A stretch of 57,613 bases of DNA, from contig JAAYAH010000194.1 of NCBI GenBank assembly GCA_012719445.1, forward strand, positions 1 through 57,613, written 5' to 3'. The notes beneath the pieces were generated by a model, which had not been told where the DNA came from, made no database searches, and saw only the letters and a list, made by a program, of their open reading frames with translations. Shown piece after piece: positions 42,060-49,505 of this stretch; the stretch's first letter is position 1; each line of letters starts with the position of its first letter. The translations under genes were made by a program, and so were the position numbers. This DNA is from Actinomycetales bacterium (GTDB taxonomy: Bacteria; Actinomycetota; Actinomycetes; Actinomycetales; Kineosporiaceae).

Positions 42060-43186
42060 CCGGGCGCGCCCGGTCGTCCCGGGGGACCGTGACCGACGGC
42101 TCACTGGCCGTCGTCCTCGGCCTCGTCGGAGCGGGCCTGGTCCTGGTCGGGCTGAGGAACGAGCACCTCCTGCTCACCGTCCTCGGGGCGGGAGCGCTGT
42201 CGACCGTCGTCGTCTCGCTGCTGATGCGACCGCCGCTGCACGCCCTGACCTACTGCTTCCGCGGACCGGTCCGGGTGCGGGCGGGGCAGTACGTCCAGCA
42301 CGAACTGCACGTCCACAACCGCGGCCGGCGCTCGACGCCGCGGCTGCTCCTCACCCACCACGTCGACGGCTTCGACGACGTGGTCCTGGCCGTGCCGGCG
42401 CTGCCGCCCGGGGCGAGCGCGACGGTGAGCGCCTGGCGGCTGGCGAGGACCCGGGGCGTCCGGGAGCTGCACAGCCTCAGGGCCGGCTCGGCCTCGCCGT
42501 TCGGGCTGATGCGGTTCACCAGCGTCAGCCACGCGTCGTCGACGCTCGTCGTCCACCCCAGGGCGTTGCCGGCGGAGCCGCTGGACGGCAGGGGACAGGA
42601 CGGCGACCTGCCCTCCGGGGTCACCGCGCGGTCGGGGGCCGAGCCCCACGCCGTCCGCGAGTACCGCCCCGGCGACCCGGTACGGAGGGTGCACTGGCGC
42701 AGCAGCGCCCGGCACGGCCGGCTGGTCGTGGTGGAGCCCGAGCGCACCGTTGCCCGCAGGGTCGCCCTGCTCGTGGCGGGGGTCCCGGTCCGGCCCGGCA
42801 CGACCTGGCGGTCACCGGACTGGGAGGACCTGCTGGCCGAGGCCGCCTGGGGGGTGACCCAGGCCCTGCCCGGAGGGGGCTCGGCGCTGCTGTACGCGGC
42901 CCAGCCGCAGCTCGAGCTGCTGCACGCCGTCGACGAGGTGACCGCGCTGGACTGGTTCGCCGCCCTCGGCGACGTGCGGCTGCCCGGTCCGGCCGAGCTG
43001 CAGGCCGTCTTCGCCGACCTGTCTCCGGGTGACCGGCTCGCGGTCGCGGCGACCTGCGACGTGCCGGCGGGCTGGTGGGACCTGGTGCACCGGCTGGCCG
43101 CGGAGGCGGGGTGCTCCGTCGGCGTCCACGGGCCGGGAGCCGCGTCGTGGGCCGGAGCCACCCCCTGGGCCGGAGCCGCGCCGTGA
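42056..43186 (+). CDS. DUF58 domain protein
   Basis: 376 residues. Two hydrophobic helices near the N-terminus (LAVVLGLVGAGLVLVGL; LLLTVLGAGALSTVVVSLLM), then the conserved DUF58 segment PHAVREYRPGDPVRRVHWRS SARHGRLVVVEPE, followed by a von-Willebrand-A-like part (RVALLVAGVPVRPGTTWRSP). It usually partners MoxR ATPases. The C-terminus has a short repeat (SWAGATPWAGAAP). GTG 42056 overlaps the upstream stop by four bases. Confidence 0.92.
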   Translation: MTGRARSSRGTVTDGSLAVVLGLVGAGLVLVGLRNEHLLLTVLGAGALSTVVVSLLMRPPLHALTYCFRGPVRVRAGQYVQHELHVHNRGRRSTPRLLLTHHVDGFDDVVLAVPALPPGASATVSAWRLARTRGVRELHSLRAGSASPFGLMRFTSVSHASSTLVVHPRALPAEPLDGRGQDGDLPSGVTARSGAEPHAVREYRPGDPVRRVHWRSSARHGRLVVVEPERTVARRVALLVAGVPVRPGTTWRSPDWEDLLAEAAWGVTQALPGGGSALLYAAQPQLELLHAVDEVTALDWFAALGDVRLPGPAELQAVFADLSPGDRLAVAATCDVPAGWWDLVHRLAAEAGCSVGVHGPGAASWAGATPWAGAAP

Positions 43187-45675
43187 CCGGGGATGGGACG
43201 GCGACCGGCACGTCGCAGGTCACCGCGACCGGGGGCTGGACGTCGACCCGGTGGTTGCGGATCGCGGTCTCGGTGAGCGCCGCCTCCGCCGGGACCGCCC
43301 TGACCGTCTCCGGCCTGCTGCCCGGCTGGTTCGCCGCCGGTGCCGTCGCCATGGCGATCACCGCCTCGTGGGCTGCTCCCGTCCTGCCGCGGCTGGTACC
43401 CGGCGTCGCGGGACGGTTCGCCCTCGGGTTCGTCCTGCAGTGCGGCATCCCGGCGGTCGCGGTGGCGGGCGGGGTGCGGAACCTCGGGCTGCTCGCGGCG
43501 GTCGCCCTCGGCGTGCTCGCGGCGACCTCGCTGGAGCACACCACGCCAAGGGCCCTGATGACCGGCCTCTGGCTCGGCTCCGCCGGGCTGGTGCTGTCCA
43601 CGGCCACGCCGCAACGCGCCGTCCTCGCCGTTCCGGTGCTGGTCGGGTTCACCGCGCTGCTGGCAGGGCTCGTCGCCGGGACCCGGCTGGCCGGTGCCGA
43701 CCGGGTGGCCGCGACGATGACCAGGGCGGTCACCCCCGACGACGGGTGCGGCACCGGGGAGGCCGTGACCGCTGCCGTGGCACCGGCGACCGTGGCCCCC
43801 GGGACCGGCGTCGTCGGGGAGGGGCGGCCGCTGCTGCGCTGGGTCGTCGTCCCGGTCGTCGCCTGCCTGGTGCTGGCGATCCTCGGCGGCGCCGTGCTGC
43901 GGGCCCTGTACCAGCGGTTCGACCTCCCCGACCCGTCGGCGGCCGGGCCGGGGGCCTCGGTGCCGCCCTGGGCCGAGGCGAACCGGCCGGGGGACCCCGG
44001 CGACCCCGGCGAGGCCGACCCGGCGCGGGCCGAGCGGCGCTCCACCCAGGTCTACACCTCGGGCGAGCTGGACCTGCGGTCCCGGGGGGAGCTGCCGGAC
44101 ACCCCGGTCTACGCGGTCCCCGCGGACTCCCCCGGGCTGTGGCGGTCGGCGGTGCTCGACCGGTACGACGGGACGGCGTGGCGCAACTCCCTCGCCCCAG
44201 CGAGCGGCGGCTTCGAGGTGCTGGGGCGCGGGGTGGTGGGGATCCCGGCCGACCCGGATGACCCGGTGGTCGCGGAGGCGGCGGCCCCCCGGTCCGGCGT
44301 CGTCCGCCTGCTCGGGGCGCAGGAGCTCGACAACTGGCCTCCCCTCCTCGCCCCCGGGCAGGTCGCGGCCGTCGGCCCGGGGCGGGACGGGGAGCCCGTC
44401 GCCGTGCTCAGGGATCCGTCGTGGCAGCTCATGGCGGTGCTCGCCCGGACGGGGCGCACCGCCCCGGAGTACCGGGTCACCTGGTACGACCGTCCCGGTC
44501 TCGCCAGTGCGGGGGGCGGGGTCGGCACCGGAGCCGGTGACGGGCCGTCGGGATCGGCCGCGGACGGGTCCGCCGGGATCGACCCGGCCGACCCGCGGTG
44601 GACCGACCTCCCGTCGTCCGTCCCGCAGCGGGTGCGCGACCTCGGCCGCCGGCTGGCCGCCGCCGAGCCGTCCCGCCGCGAGGCGGTCGAGGCCGTGGAG
44701 CGCTACCTCCGGGCGAACGCCACCTACCGACTGGACTCGCCGGTGCCGGAGAAGGGGCGGGACGCCGTCGACCACTTCCTCTTCGACGCGCGGACCGGGT
44801 TCTGCGAGCACTTCGCCTCCGCCGAGGTCGTCCTGCTCCGCGCCGCGGGGATCCCCGCGCGGCTGGCCACCGGGTTCGCCGGGGGCACGGTCGACGACGC
44901 GGACATCGTCGACGCGGGCTCGATCGACAGAGGCACGGTCGACGCGGGCTCGATCGACAGAGGCACGGTCGACGCGGGCACGGTCGACGCGGGCAGGGTC
45001 GACGGGGGCACGGTCGATGTCGGCAGGGTCGGCGACGGCGGGACGGTGGCGCTGACGGCGGGCGAGCGGGAGCGGGTGCTGCGCGGGTCCGACGCCCACG
45101 CCTGGGTCGAGGTCTGGATCCCTGGTGAGGGCTGGGTGTCCTCCGACCCCACGGCCGGAACCACCACGGCGTCGTCGTGGACGGACCGGCTCGTGGACCG
45201 GTTGACCGGCTCCCCGCTCGCGCTGGCCGCCCTGTTCCTCGCCTGCTGCGTGCTGGTGGTGCTGATCGTGCTCGGCGTGCGCAGGTGGAGGCGCCGCAAC
45301 CAGCCGGACACCCCGGCGGCGGACGTCGGGAGGTCGGCACCCCGGCCGGCGGTCCCGGAGCTGCTCGCCGCCTTCGCGCGGCTGGAACGGGCACTGGTCA
45401 CGGCGGGCACCCCACGCCTCGCCCGGGAGACCCTCGGCGACCTCGCGGAGCGGATCCGTCCGGTCCTCGCGCCGCCGTCGCCGGAGCCGGGCGGGGAGGT
45501 GGAGCGACCCGTGGTCACGGCGACCGACGACGCCGTCGAGGTCCTGCAGCGGGCCCTCTACGGGCCGGTCACCCCCACCAGGGCCGAGGTCCGCACCGCC
45601 GCGGACACCCTCGATCGGGTCGCGGCCAGGATCCTCGCCGAGCTGCGCGAACCCGCCGGGGCCGCGGCACCCTAG
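43183..45675 (+). CDS. Membrane transglutaminase-like protein with repeat insertion
   Basis: 830 residues. Five or six helices occupy residues 15-165, one more lies near 225-250, an extracytoplasmic region follows, and a final helix (LAALFLACCVLVVLIVLGV) lies at about 685-705, with a cytoplasmic tail. The transglutaminase core has FCEHFASAEVVLLRAAGIPA RLATGF (Cys544), DAHAWVEVWIPGEGWVSSDP T (His639, Asp655), a complete triad. Between Cys and His lies an unusual insertion (about 577-617) of five-residue repeats TVDAG/SIDRG/RVDGG. It is the third gene of the MoxR/DUF58 operon. The start GTG 43183 overlaps the previous stop. Likely acts on the cell envelope as a cross-linking or protease-like thiol enzyme. 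Confidence 0.92.
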   Translation: MTGDGTATGTSQVTATGGWTSTRWLRIAVSVSAASAGTALTVSGLLPGWFAAGAVAMAITASWAAPVLPRLVPGVAGRFALGFVLQCGIPAVAVAGGVRNLGLLAAVALGVLAATSLEHTTPRALMTGLWLGSAGLVLSTATPQRAVLAVPVLVGFTALLAGLVAGTRLAGADRVAATMTRAVTPDDGCGTGEAVTAAVAPATVAPGTGVVGEGRPLLRWVVVPVVACLVLAILGGAVLRALYQRFDLPDPSAAGPGASVPPWAEANRPGDPGDPGEADPARAERRSTQVYTSGELDLRSRGELPDTPVYAVPADSPGLWRSAVLDRYDGTAWRNSLAPASGGFEVLGRGVVGIPADPDDPVVAEAAAPRSGVVRLLGAQELDNWPPLLAPGQVAAVGPGRDGEPVAVLRDPSWQLMAVLARTGRTAPEYRVTWYDRPGLASAGGGVGTGAGDGPSGSAADGSAGIDPADPRWTDLPSSVPQRVRDLGRRLAAAEPSRREAVEAVERYLRANATYRLDSPVPEKGRDAVDHFLFDARTGFCEHFASAEVVLLRAAGIPARLATGFAGGTVDDADIVDAGSIDRGTVDAGSIDRGTVDAGTVDAGRVDGGTVDVGRVGDGGTVALTAGERERVLRGSDAHAWVEVWIPGEGWVSSDPTAGTTTASSWTDRLVDRLTGSPLALAALFLACCVLVVLIVLGVRRWRRRNQPDTPAADVGRSAPRPAVPELLAAFARLERALVTAGTPRLARETLGDLAERIRPVLAPPSPEPGGEVERPVVTATDDAVEVLQRALYGPVTPTRAEVRTAADTLDRVAARILAELREPAGAAAP
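44911..45035 (+). repeat. 30/15-bp tandem repeat inside the transglutaminase core
   Basis: A 30-bp unit starting GACGCGGGCTCGATCGACAG is present twice, identical (44911-44940, 44941-44970), followed by about four degenerate 15-bp units (GACGCGGGCACGGTC type). All stay in frame. Confidence 0.92.
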
Positions 45676-45685
45676 GCTGGGTGGT
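45673..45685 (+). promoter_or_regulatory. -10 element giving a leaderless MFS transcript
   Basis: TAGGCT at 45673-45678 includes the TAG stop codon of the transglutaminase gene and ends seven bases before the MFS ATG. Confidence 0.5.
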
Positions 45686-47023
45686 ATGTCCGGATACCTG
45701 CGTCTGCTCCGGCGCAGGACCCTCCGGAACGCCTTCGCCGCCGCGGCTCTCGCGCGGCTCCCGGTCGCCATGGTCCCGCTGGGCATCCTGCTGCTGGTCG
45801 AGGAGGTCCGGGACTCCTACGCCGATGCCGGGATCGTCTCCGCGGCGTTCACCGTGACAGCCGCCGTCGCGGCTCCGGCGTGGGGTCGGCTGATGGACCG
45901 GTCGGGGCAGCCGAGGGTGGTCCCGGTCGCGGTGACGGCGTCGGCCGCCCTCCTCGCGGTGCTCTCCGTGACCGCGGTCCGCGGCGGCGGGATGGGCCTG
46001 CTGGTCGCGCTCGCCGGAGCGGTCGGCCTGTTCTCGCTGCCGTTGACCGCCGCCGCGCGGACCGTCTGGCGGCGGATCACCTCCGGCGAGGACGAGCGGC
46101 GGGCGGTCTTCGCCCTGGACGCGGTCGCGATGGAGGGGGTGTTCGTCACCGGGCCGCTGCTGCTCGGGGTGCTCGTCGCCGGCACGCCGCCGGCGGTCCC
46201 GCTCGTCGTCACCGCGGGCATCCAGTTCGCCGGCGGCCTCGCCTACGCCCTCTCCGGGGCGAGAGCAGTCGGCATCCCCGGCCGGCCCGAGGTCGCCCCG
46301 GTTCCGGAGCCGGTCCTCGTCGAGGCGCGGGTCGCCGGGCCGGGGGTTCCCGCGCCGCCGATCGCCGGGGCCGAGCCGGTCGTCACGGAACCGATCGTCA
46401 CGGAACCGGCTGCCAGGGGGCGGGCCGGGGCGCTGGTCCCTCGCGGCCTGGTCGCCGTCCTGCTCGTCAGCCTGGCGACGGGGACCTGCTTCGGGCAGCT
46501 CGACGTCGGGGTCGCGGCGGCGGCGAAGGACGTCTTCCATCGGCCGGCTCTGGTCGGGCAGTTCTTCGCCGCGGTCGCCGCGGGCAGCGCCGTCGGCGGG
46601 TTGTGGTTCGGCGGCAGGCGGTGGCACGGCCCGGACCGGCGGCGCCTGCCCCTGATCACGGCCTGGTTCGGCCTCGCCCTGCTGGCGACGGCCGCCCTGC
46701 TGGCGACGGCGACGGCCCGGCCCGAGCTGCTGCTGACCCTGCTGTTCCTCGCCGGGCTGGCCGTCTCTCCCGGGATCATCGTCGAGGCGGGGCTGGTCGA
46801 CCGGATGGCACCCGGTGAGCGTCTCGCCGAGGCGCAGGCGTGGCTGGGGACGGCGATGACCTCGGGAATCGCCGCCGGGACGACGGTGGGCGGCTTCGTC
46901 GTGGACGGGTGGGGCCCGGCGGCGTCGCTCCTCGGTGCCGCGGTCGGCGCGGGCTGTGCGACGGCGGTGGCCCTCGGTGCGCAACGACGGTGGCGCGCGA
47001 CGGACGGCCCGGATCAGGCGTAG
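45686..47023 (+). CDS. Major facilitator superfamily transporter
   Basis: 445 residues with about twelve helices in two halves separated by a loop at residues 195-250. First half: RLPVAMVPLGILLLVEEVRD SYADAG, APAWGRLMDRSGQPRVVPV (the MFS loop-2 type motif G.L.D..G.R). The central loop is Pro/Val/Glu-rich with a small in-frame duplication (EPVVTEPIVTEP). Second half: LVAVLLVSLATGTCFGQLDV and so on. Resembles actinobacterial multidrug/sugar efflux-type MFS; substrate not evident. The 3' end overlaps the convergent fructosamine-kinase gene by ten bases. Confidence 0.9.
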   Translation: MSGYLRLLRRRTLRNAFAAAALARLPVAMVPLGILLLVEEVRDSYADAGIVSAAFTVTAAVAAPAWGRLMDRSGQPRVVPVAVTASAALLAVLSVTAVRGGGMGLLVALAGAVGLFSLPLTAAARTVWRRITSGEDERRAVFALDAVAMEGVFVTGPLLLGVLVAGTPPAVPLVVTAGIQFAGGLAYALSGARAVGIPGRPEVAPVPEPVLVEARVAGPGVPAPPIAGAEPVVTEPIVTEPAARGRAGALVPRGLVAVLLVSLATGTCFGQLDVGVAAAAKDVFHRPALVGQFFAAVAAGSAVGGLWFGGRRWHGPDRRRLPLITAWFGLALLATAALLATATARPELLLTLLFLAGLAVSPGIIVEAGLVDRMAPGERLAEAQAWLGTAMTSGIAAGTTVGGFVVDGWGPAASLLGAAVGAGCATAVALGAQRRWRATDGPDQA

Positions 47024-48054
47024 CGGCGGGCGACCGTCTCGACCTGGGCCGCGTACCCCCCGCCGAAGAGCACGACGTGGACCAGCAGCGGGTACAGCTG
47101 GTGCAGCGCGACCCGGTCGTGCCACCCGTCGGCGAGCGGCCACGCCTCGTCGTAGGCGGCGAGCACGGTGGACAGCCGGGGCAGGCCGAACAGGTCCAGC
47201 ATGGCCAGGTCGGTCTCCCGGTGGCCGCCGTGGGCGGAGGGGTCGACGAGGACGACGCCGTCCGGGGTCCACAGCACGTTGCCGGCCCACAGGTCACCGT
47301 GCAGGCGGGAGGCCGGCTCGGGCACGGGGCCGACGAGCTGCTCGTCGCCGTCCTCCAGCCGGGAGCACAGCCTGTCGACGAGCCGGGTGACCGACGGCGA
47401 CAGCCGGCCGGCGTCCCTCGCCGCCCGCAGGAACGGGGCGATCCGGCGACGGGCGTAGAAGCGACCCCAGGTGCGGGCGTCGGGGTCGGCCTCGGAGCGC
47501 ACGTGGGACAACGGCAGCGGGCCGATGAAGCCGTCGTCGTCCCACTCGGCGGGGGGACAGCCGAACCACGGAGCGCCGCTGCGGTGGGTGGCCGCGAGGG
47601 CACGGCCGAAGGCGACGGCGGCCTCGTCGGTGGCGGGGATCTCCACCAGCCGTGGCAGCACCAGCCGGTCCTCGTGCACCTCCAGCGGGCGGGCGACGAG
47701 GACTCCTCCGGTGGAGACCGCGGCGGCGAGCCAGTGCAGCCCGGCCACCTCCGCGTCGAAGAACCCCCGCGGCGCACCGAACCGGCGCTTGGTGAAGGTC
47801 TCGTCCGGCGTCACGTCGTCCGCCTCGCTCCCGTCCCCTGCCGTGCCGGGCCCGGCATCCGGGTGTCGGCTCACCGCCGGTTCCGGCTCGACAGGCTCCT
47901 CGGAGATCCGCACCTGGTCGGTGGGCTCCCGCTCGATGACGGGTTCCCGCTCGAGGGTGGGTGCCTCTTCCGCGGTGGGTGCCTGTTCGACGACCGGTTC
48001 CTGCGCGACGGTCAGCTCCGGGTTCGTCGTGCCGGCCGTGGTGCGGGTCTCCAT
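47014..48054 (-). CDS. Fructosamine kinase family protein with acidic N-terminal extension
   Basis: 346 residues. The kinase part starts at about residue 83 (TFTKRRFGAPRGFFDAEVAG LHWLA) and contains GFIGPLPLSH, TWGRFYARRRIAPFLRAARD AGRLS, the catalytic loop RLHGDLWAGNVLW and the metal-binding VLVDPSAHGGHRETDLAML. Fructosamine kinases phosphorylate Amadori products so that they fall off glycated proteins. The first 80 residues are a Glu/Pro-rich extension (EPVVEQAPTAEEAPTLEREP) not present in typical members. ATG at 48054 after GGGGGGCAGGA. It is downstream of the phosphatase gene by 45 bp, same strand. Confidence 0.92.
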   Translation of the reverse strand: METRTTAGTTNPELTVAQEPVVEQAPTAEEAPTLEREPVIEREPTDQVRISEEPVEPEPAVSRHPDAGPGTAGDGSEADDVTPDETFTKRRFGAPRGFFDAEVAGLHWLAAAVSTGGVLVARPLEVHEDRLVLPRLVEIPATDEAAVAFGRALAATHRSGAPWFGCPPAEWDDDGFIGPLPLSHVRSEADPDARTWGRFYARRRIAPFLRAARDAGRLSPSVTRLVDRLCSRLEDGDEQLVGPVPEPASRLHGDLWAGNVLWTPDGVVLVDPSAHGGHRETDLAMLDLFGLPRLSTVLAAYDEAWPLADGWHDRVALHQLYPLLVHVVLFGGGYAAQVETVARRYA

Positions 48055-48099
48055 TCCTGCCCCCCAGATGGTTCGACGACACCTTCCCGGGCGCCGTCC

Positions 48100-48642
48100 T
48101 CAGCCGGCCGCCCGCCCGGTCGTCTCGGCACGGACGTGGTCGAGCAGCCCGCGGCAGGCCGTCTCGATCTGTGCGAGGACCTCGGCGAAGGCGCGGGCCC
48201 CGTCGTAGTAGGGATCGCGGACGTCCAGGTCCTCGTGCCGGGCCCCCGGACCGAGGGCCGGATCGAAGGAGCGGAGCAGCCGGACCTTGGACCGGTCGCG
48301 CTCGTTGCCCGCCCACGAGCGCAGGGTCCGCTCGTGCCCGCGGTCCATCGCGATGACGAGGTCGCGCTCGGCGAACCAGTGCGGGTCGAACTGGCGGGCG
48401 CGGTGCGCGTCACCGTCGTACCCGGCCTTCGCCAGGGCCGCGAGGGTCCGCCGGTCGGCGCGCTCGCCGATGTGCCAGTCACCGGTTCCGGCCGAGTCCA
48501 CGGCGACGAGGTGCCCGACACCCCCGTCCTCCGCGAGCTGCCTGAGCACGACCTCGCCCATCGGGGACCGGCAGATGTTGCCCGAGCACACGAAGCAGAC
48601 TCGATACCGAGCGTCACGACGCATGCGCTCATCGTGATGCAT
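48100..48642 (-). CDS. Low-molecular-weight protein-tyrosine phosphatase
   Basis: 180 residues from ATG 48642 (ATG 48624 is equally possible; neither has a strong ribosome site). The P-loop is VCFVCSGNICRSP, Cys19-x5-Arg25, and the general acid lies in DVRDPYYDGARAF. DSAGTGDWHIGERADRRTLA ALAKAGYD is typical of LMW-PTPs. In actinobacteria such enzymes (PtpA type) dephosphorylate tyrosine residues; exopolysaccharide control is another common role. It precedes fructosamine kinase by 45 bp, as in many actinobacterial genomes. Confidence 0.93.
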   Translation of the reverse strand: MHHDERMRRDARYRVCFVCSGNICRSPMGEVVLRQLAEDGGVGHLVAVDSAGTGDWHIGERADRRTLAALAKAGYDGDAHRARQFDPHWFAERDLVIAMDRGHERTLRSWAGNERDRSKVRLLRSFDPALGPGARHEDLDVRDPYYDGARAFAEVLAQIETACRGLLDHVRAETTGRAAG

Positions 48643-49172
48643 GTCGTCGGTCGCTCGGTAACCGCCCCGCCGGGACTCCGCTCCGTCCTCGCGCACTGGC
48701 ATTTCTCGGCCTCTCGTTCGGCCTCGCCCCGGCATGGCCGCCGGCTCGGCCTCGATCAGGATCCCGGGCCGACCTCGTGAGGACGGTGTCCCGCGGGCAC
48801 CGACCCGGGCGATGAACGAACGCTACCCGCTCCCGGTTCCGGCGATCCCCGGGTCGCCGCGGGGGGTCGCCACGTCAGGGGCCGCCTCGGGATGCCCCTC
48901 CGCCCAGACCCCCGGCGTGCGAGTCCTCCACAGGGCGCTCGCCGTCCCGCTGTCCACATCCGGTGTCGGCTCCGCCGAGCGGATGCCGTTGCGGTCGTAG
49001 CGTTCCGGCCACCGGCGAGGTGTCCCGGTCCCACCGGGACAGCCCTGCGGCGAGTCGGGTCCCGGCCCGCGTTCGGTGCTGACCCGAGGGCGGCGTGAGT
49101 GATGCCCGTGGGGGAGCGCGCACACCGGTCGGAGTGGAAGCGGCGTGGGCGGACGGCACCAGGAGGGGTGGC
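48643..49172. other. 530-bp divergent intergenic region
   Basis: No convincing gene. A single DnaA-box-like CTGTCCACA (48950-48958) is present but isolated. It must carry the promoters for the phosphatase gene and the WXG-like/hydrolase unit. Confidence 0.5.
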
Positions 49173-49505
49173 ATGGACGGGGAGCGGATCCGGATCCTCG
49201 CCGTGAGGGTGGAGGACGTGGCGGTCCAGGTGCGGCGGATCGCCACCGGGCTCGTGGGGCCGGCCGCCGGCACCGGGCTCCGCTGGGAGTCGTCGGGGGC
49301 CGGTGCCTTCCGGGAGGCGCTCGACGCCGAGGTCGTCGCCGTCCGGCGTGGTGCCGTGGCGGTGGACGACGTGGCGGTGGCGCTCCGGGCACACGCCCAT
49401 GCCCTGGAGGCGGCGGTGGTCCGGGGACTTCCGGCCGAGGTGGCGACCCGGCTGGACGGCGTCGATCGGGCGGTGGGTCGGCTCGTGTCCGGGTGGCCGT
49501 GGTGA
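49173..49505 (+). CDS. WXG100-like small helical protein
   Basis: 110 residues from ATG 49173 with AGGAGGGGTGGC upstream. It is predicted almost all helical: ERIRILAVRVEDVAVQVRRI ATGL, then a turn LRWESSGAGAFREALDAEVV AVRRG, then DDVAVALRAHAHALEAAVVR. The turn resembles the W-x-G...AF..AL hairpin of WXG100/ESX proteins, with Ser in place of Gly. Such proteins act as partners or N-terminal targeting modules of type VII secretion substrates. Its stop overlaps the hydrolase start (GTGA), so the two are translated together. No ESX machinery gene is in the window, so secretion is inference. Confidence 0.6.
   Translation: MDGERIRILAVRVEDVAVQVRRIATGLVGPAAGTGLRWESSGAGAFREALDAEVVAVRRGAVAVDDVAVALRAHAHALEAAVVRGLPAEVATRLDGVDRAVGRLVSGWPW

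Noticed and set aside
48950-48958. Isolated DnaA-box-like CTGTCCACA
   Set aside because: A single one-mismatch site without neighbours is expected by chance in a genome rich in such sequence.
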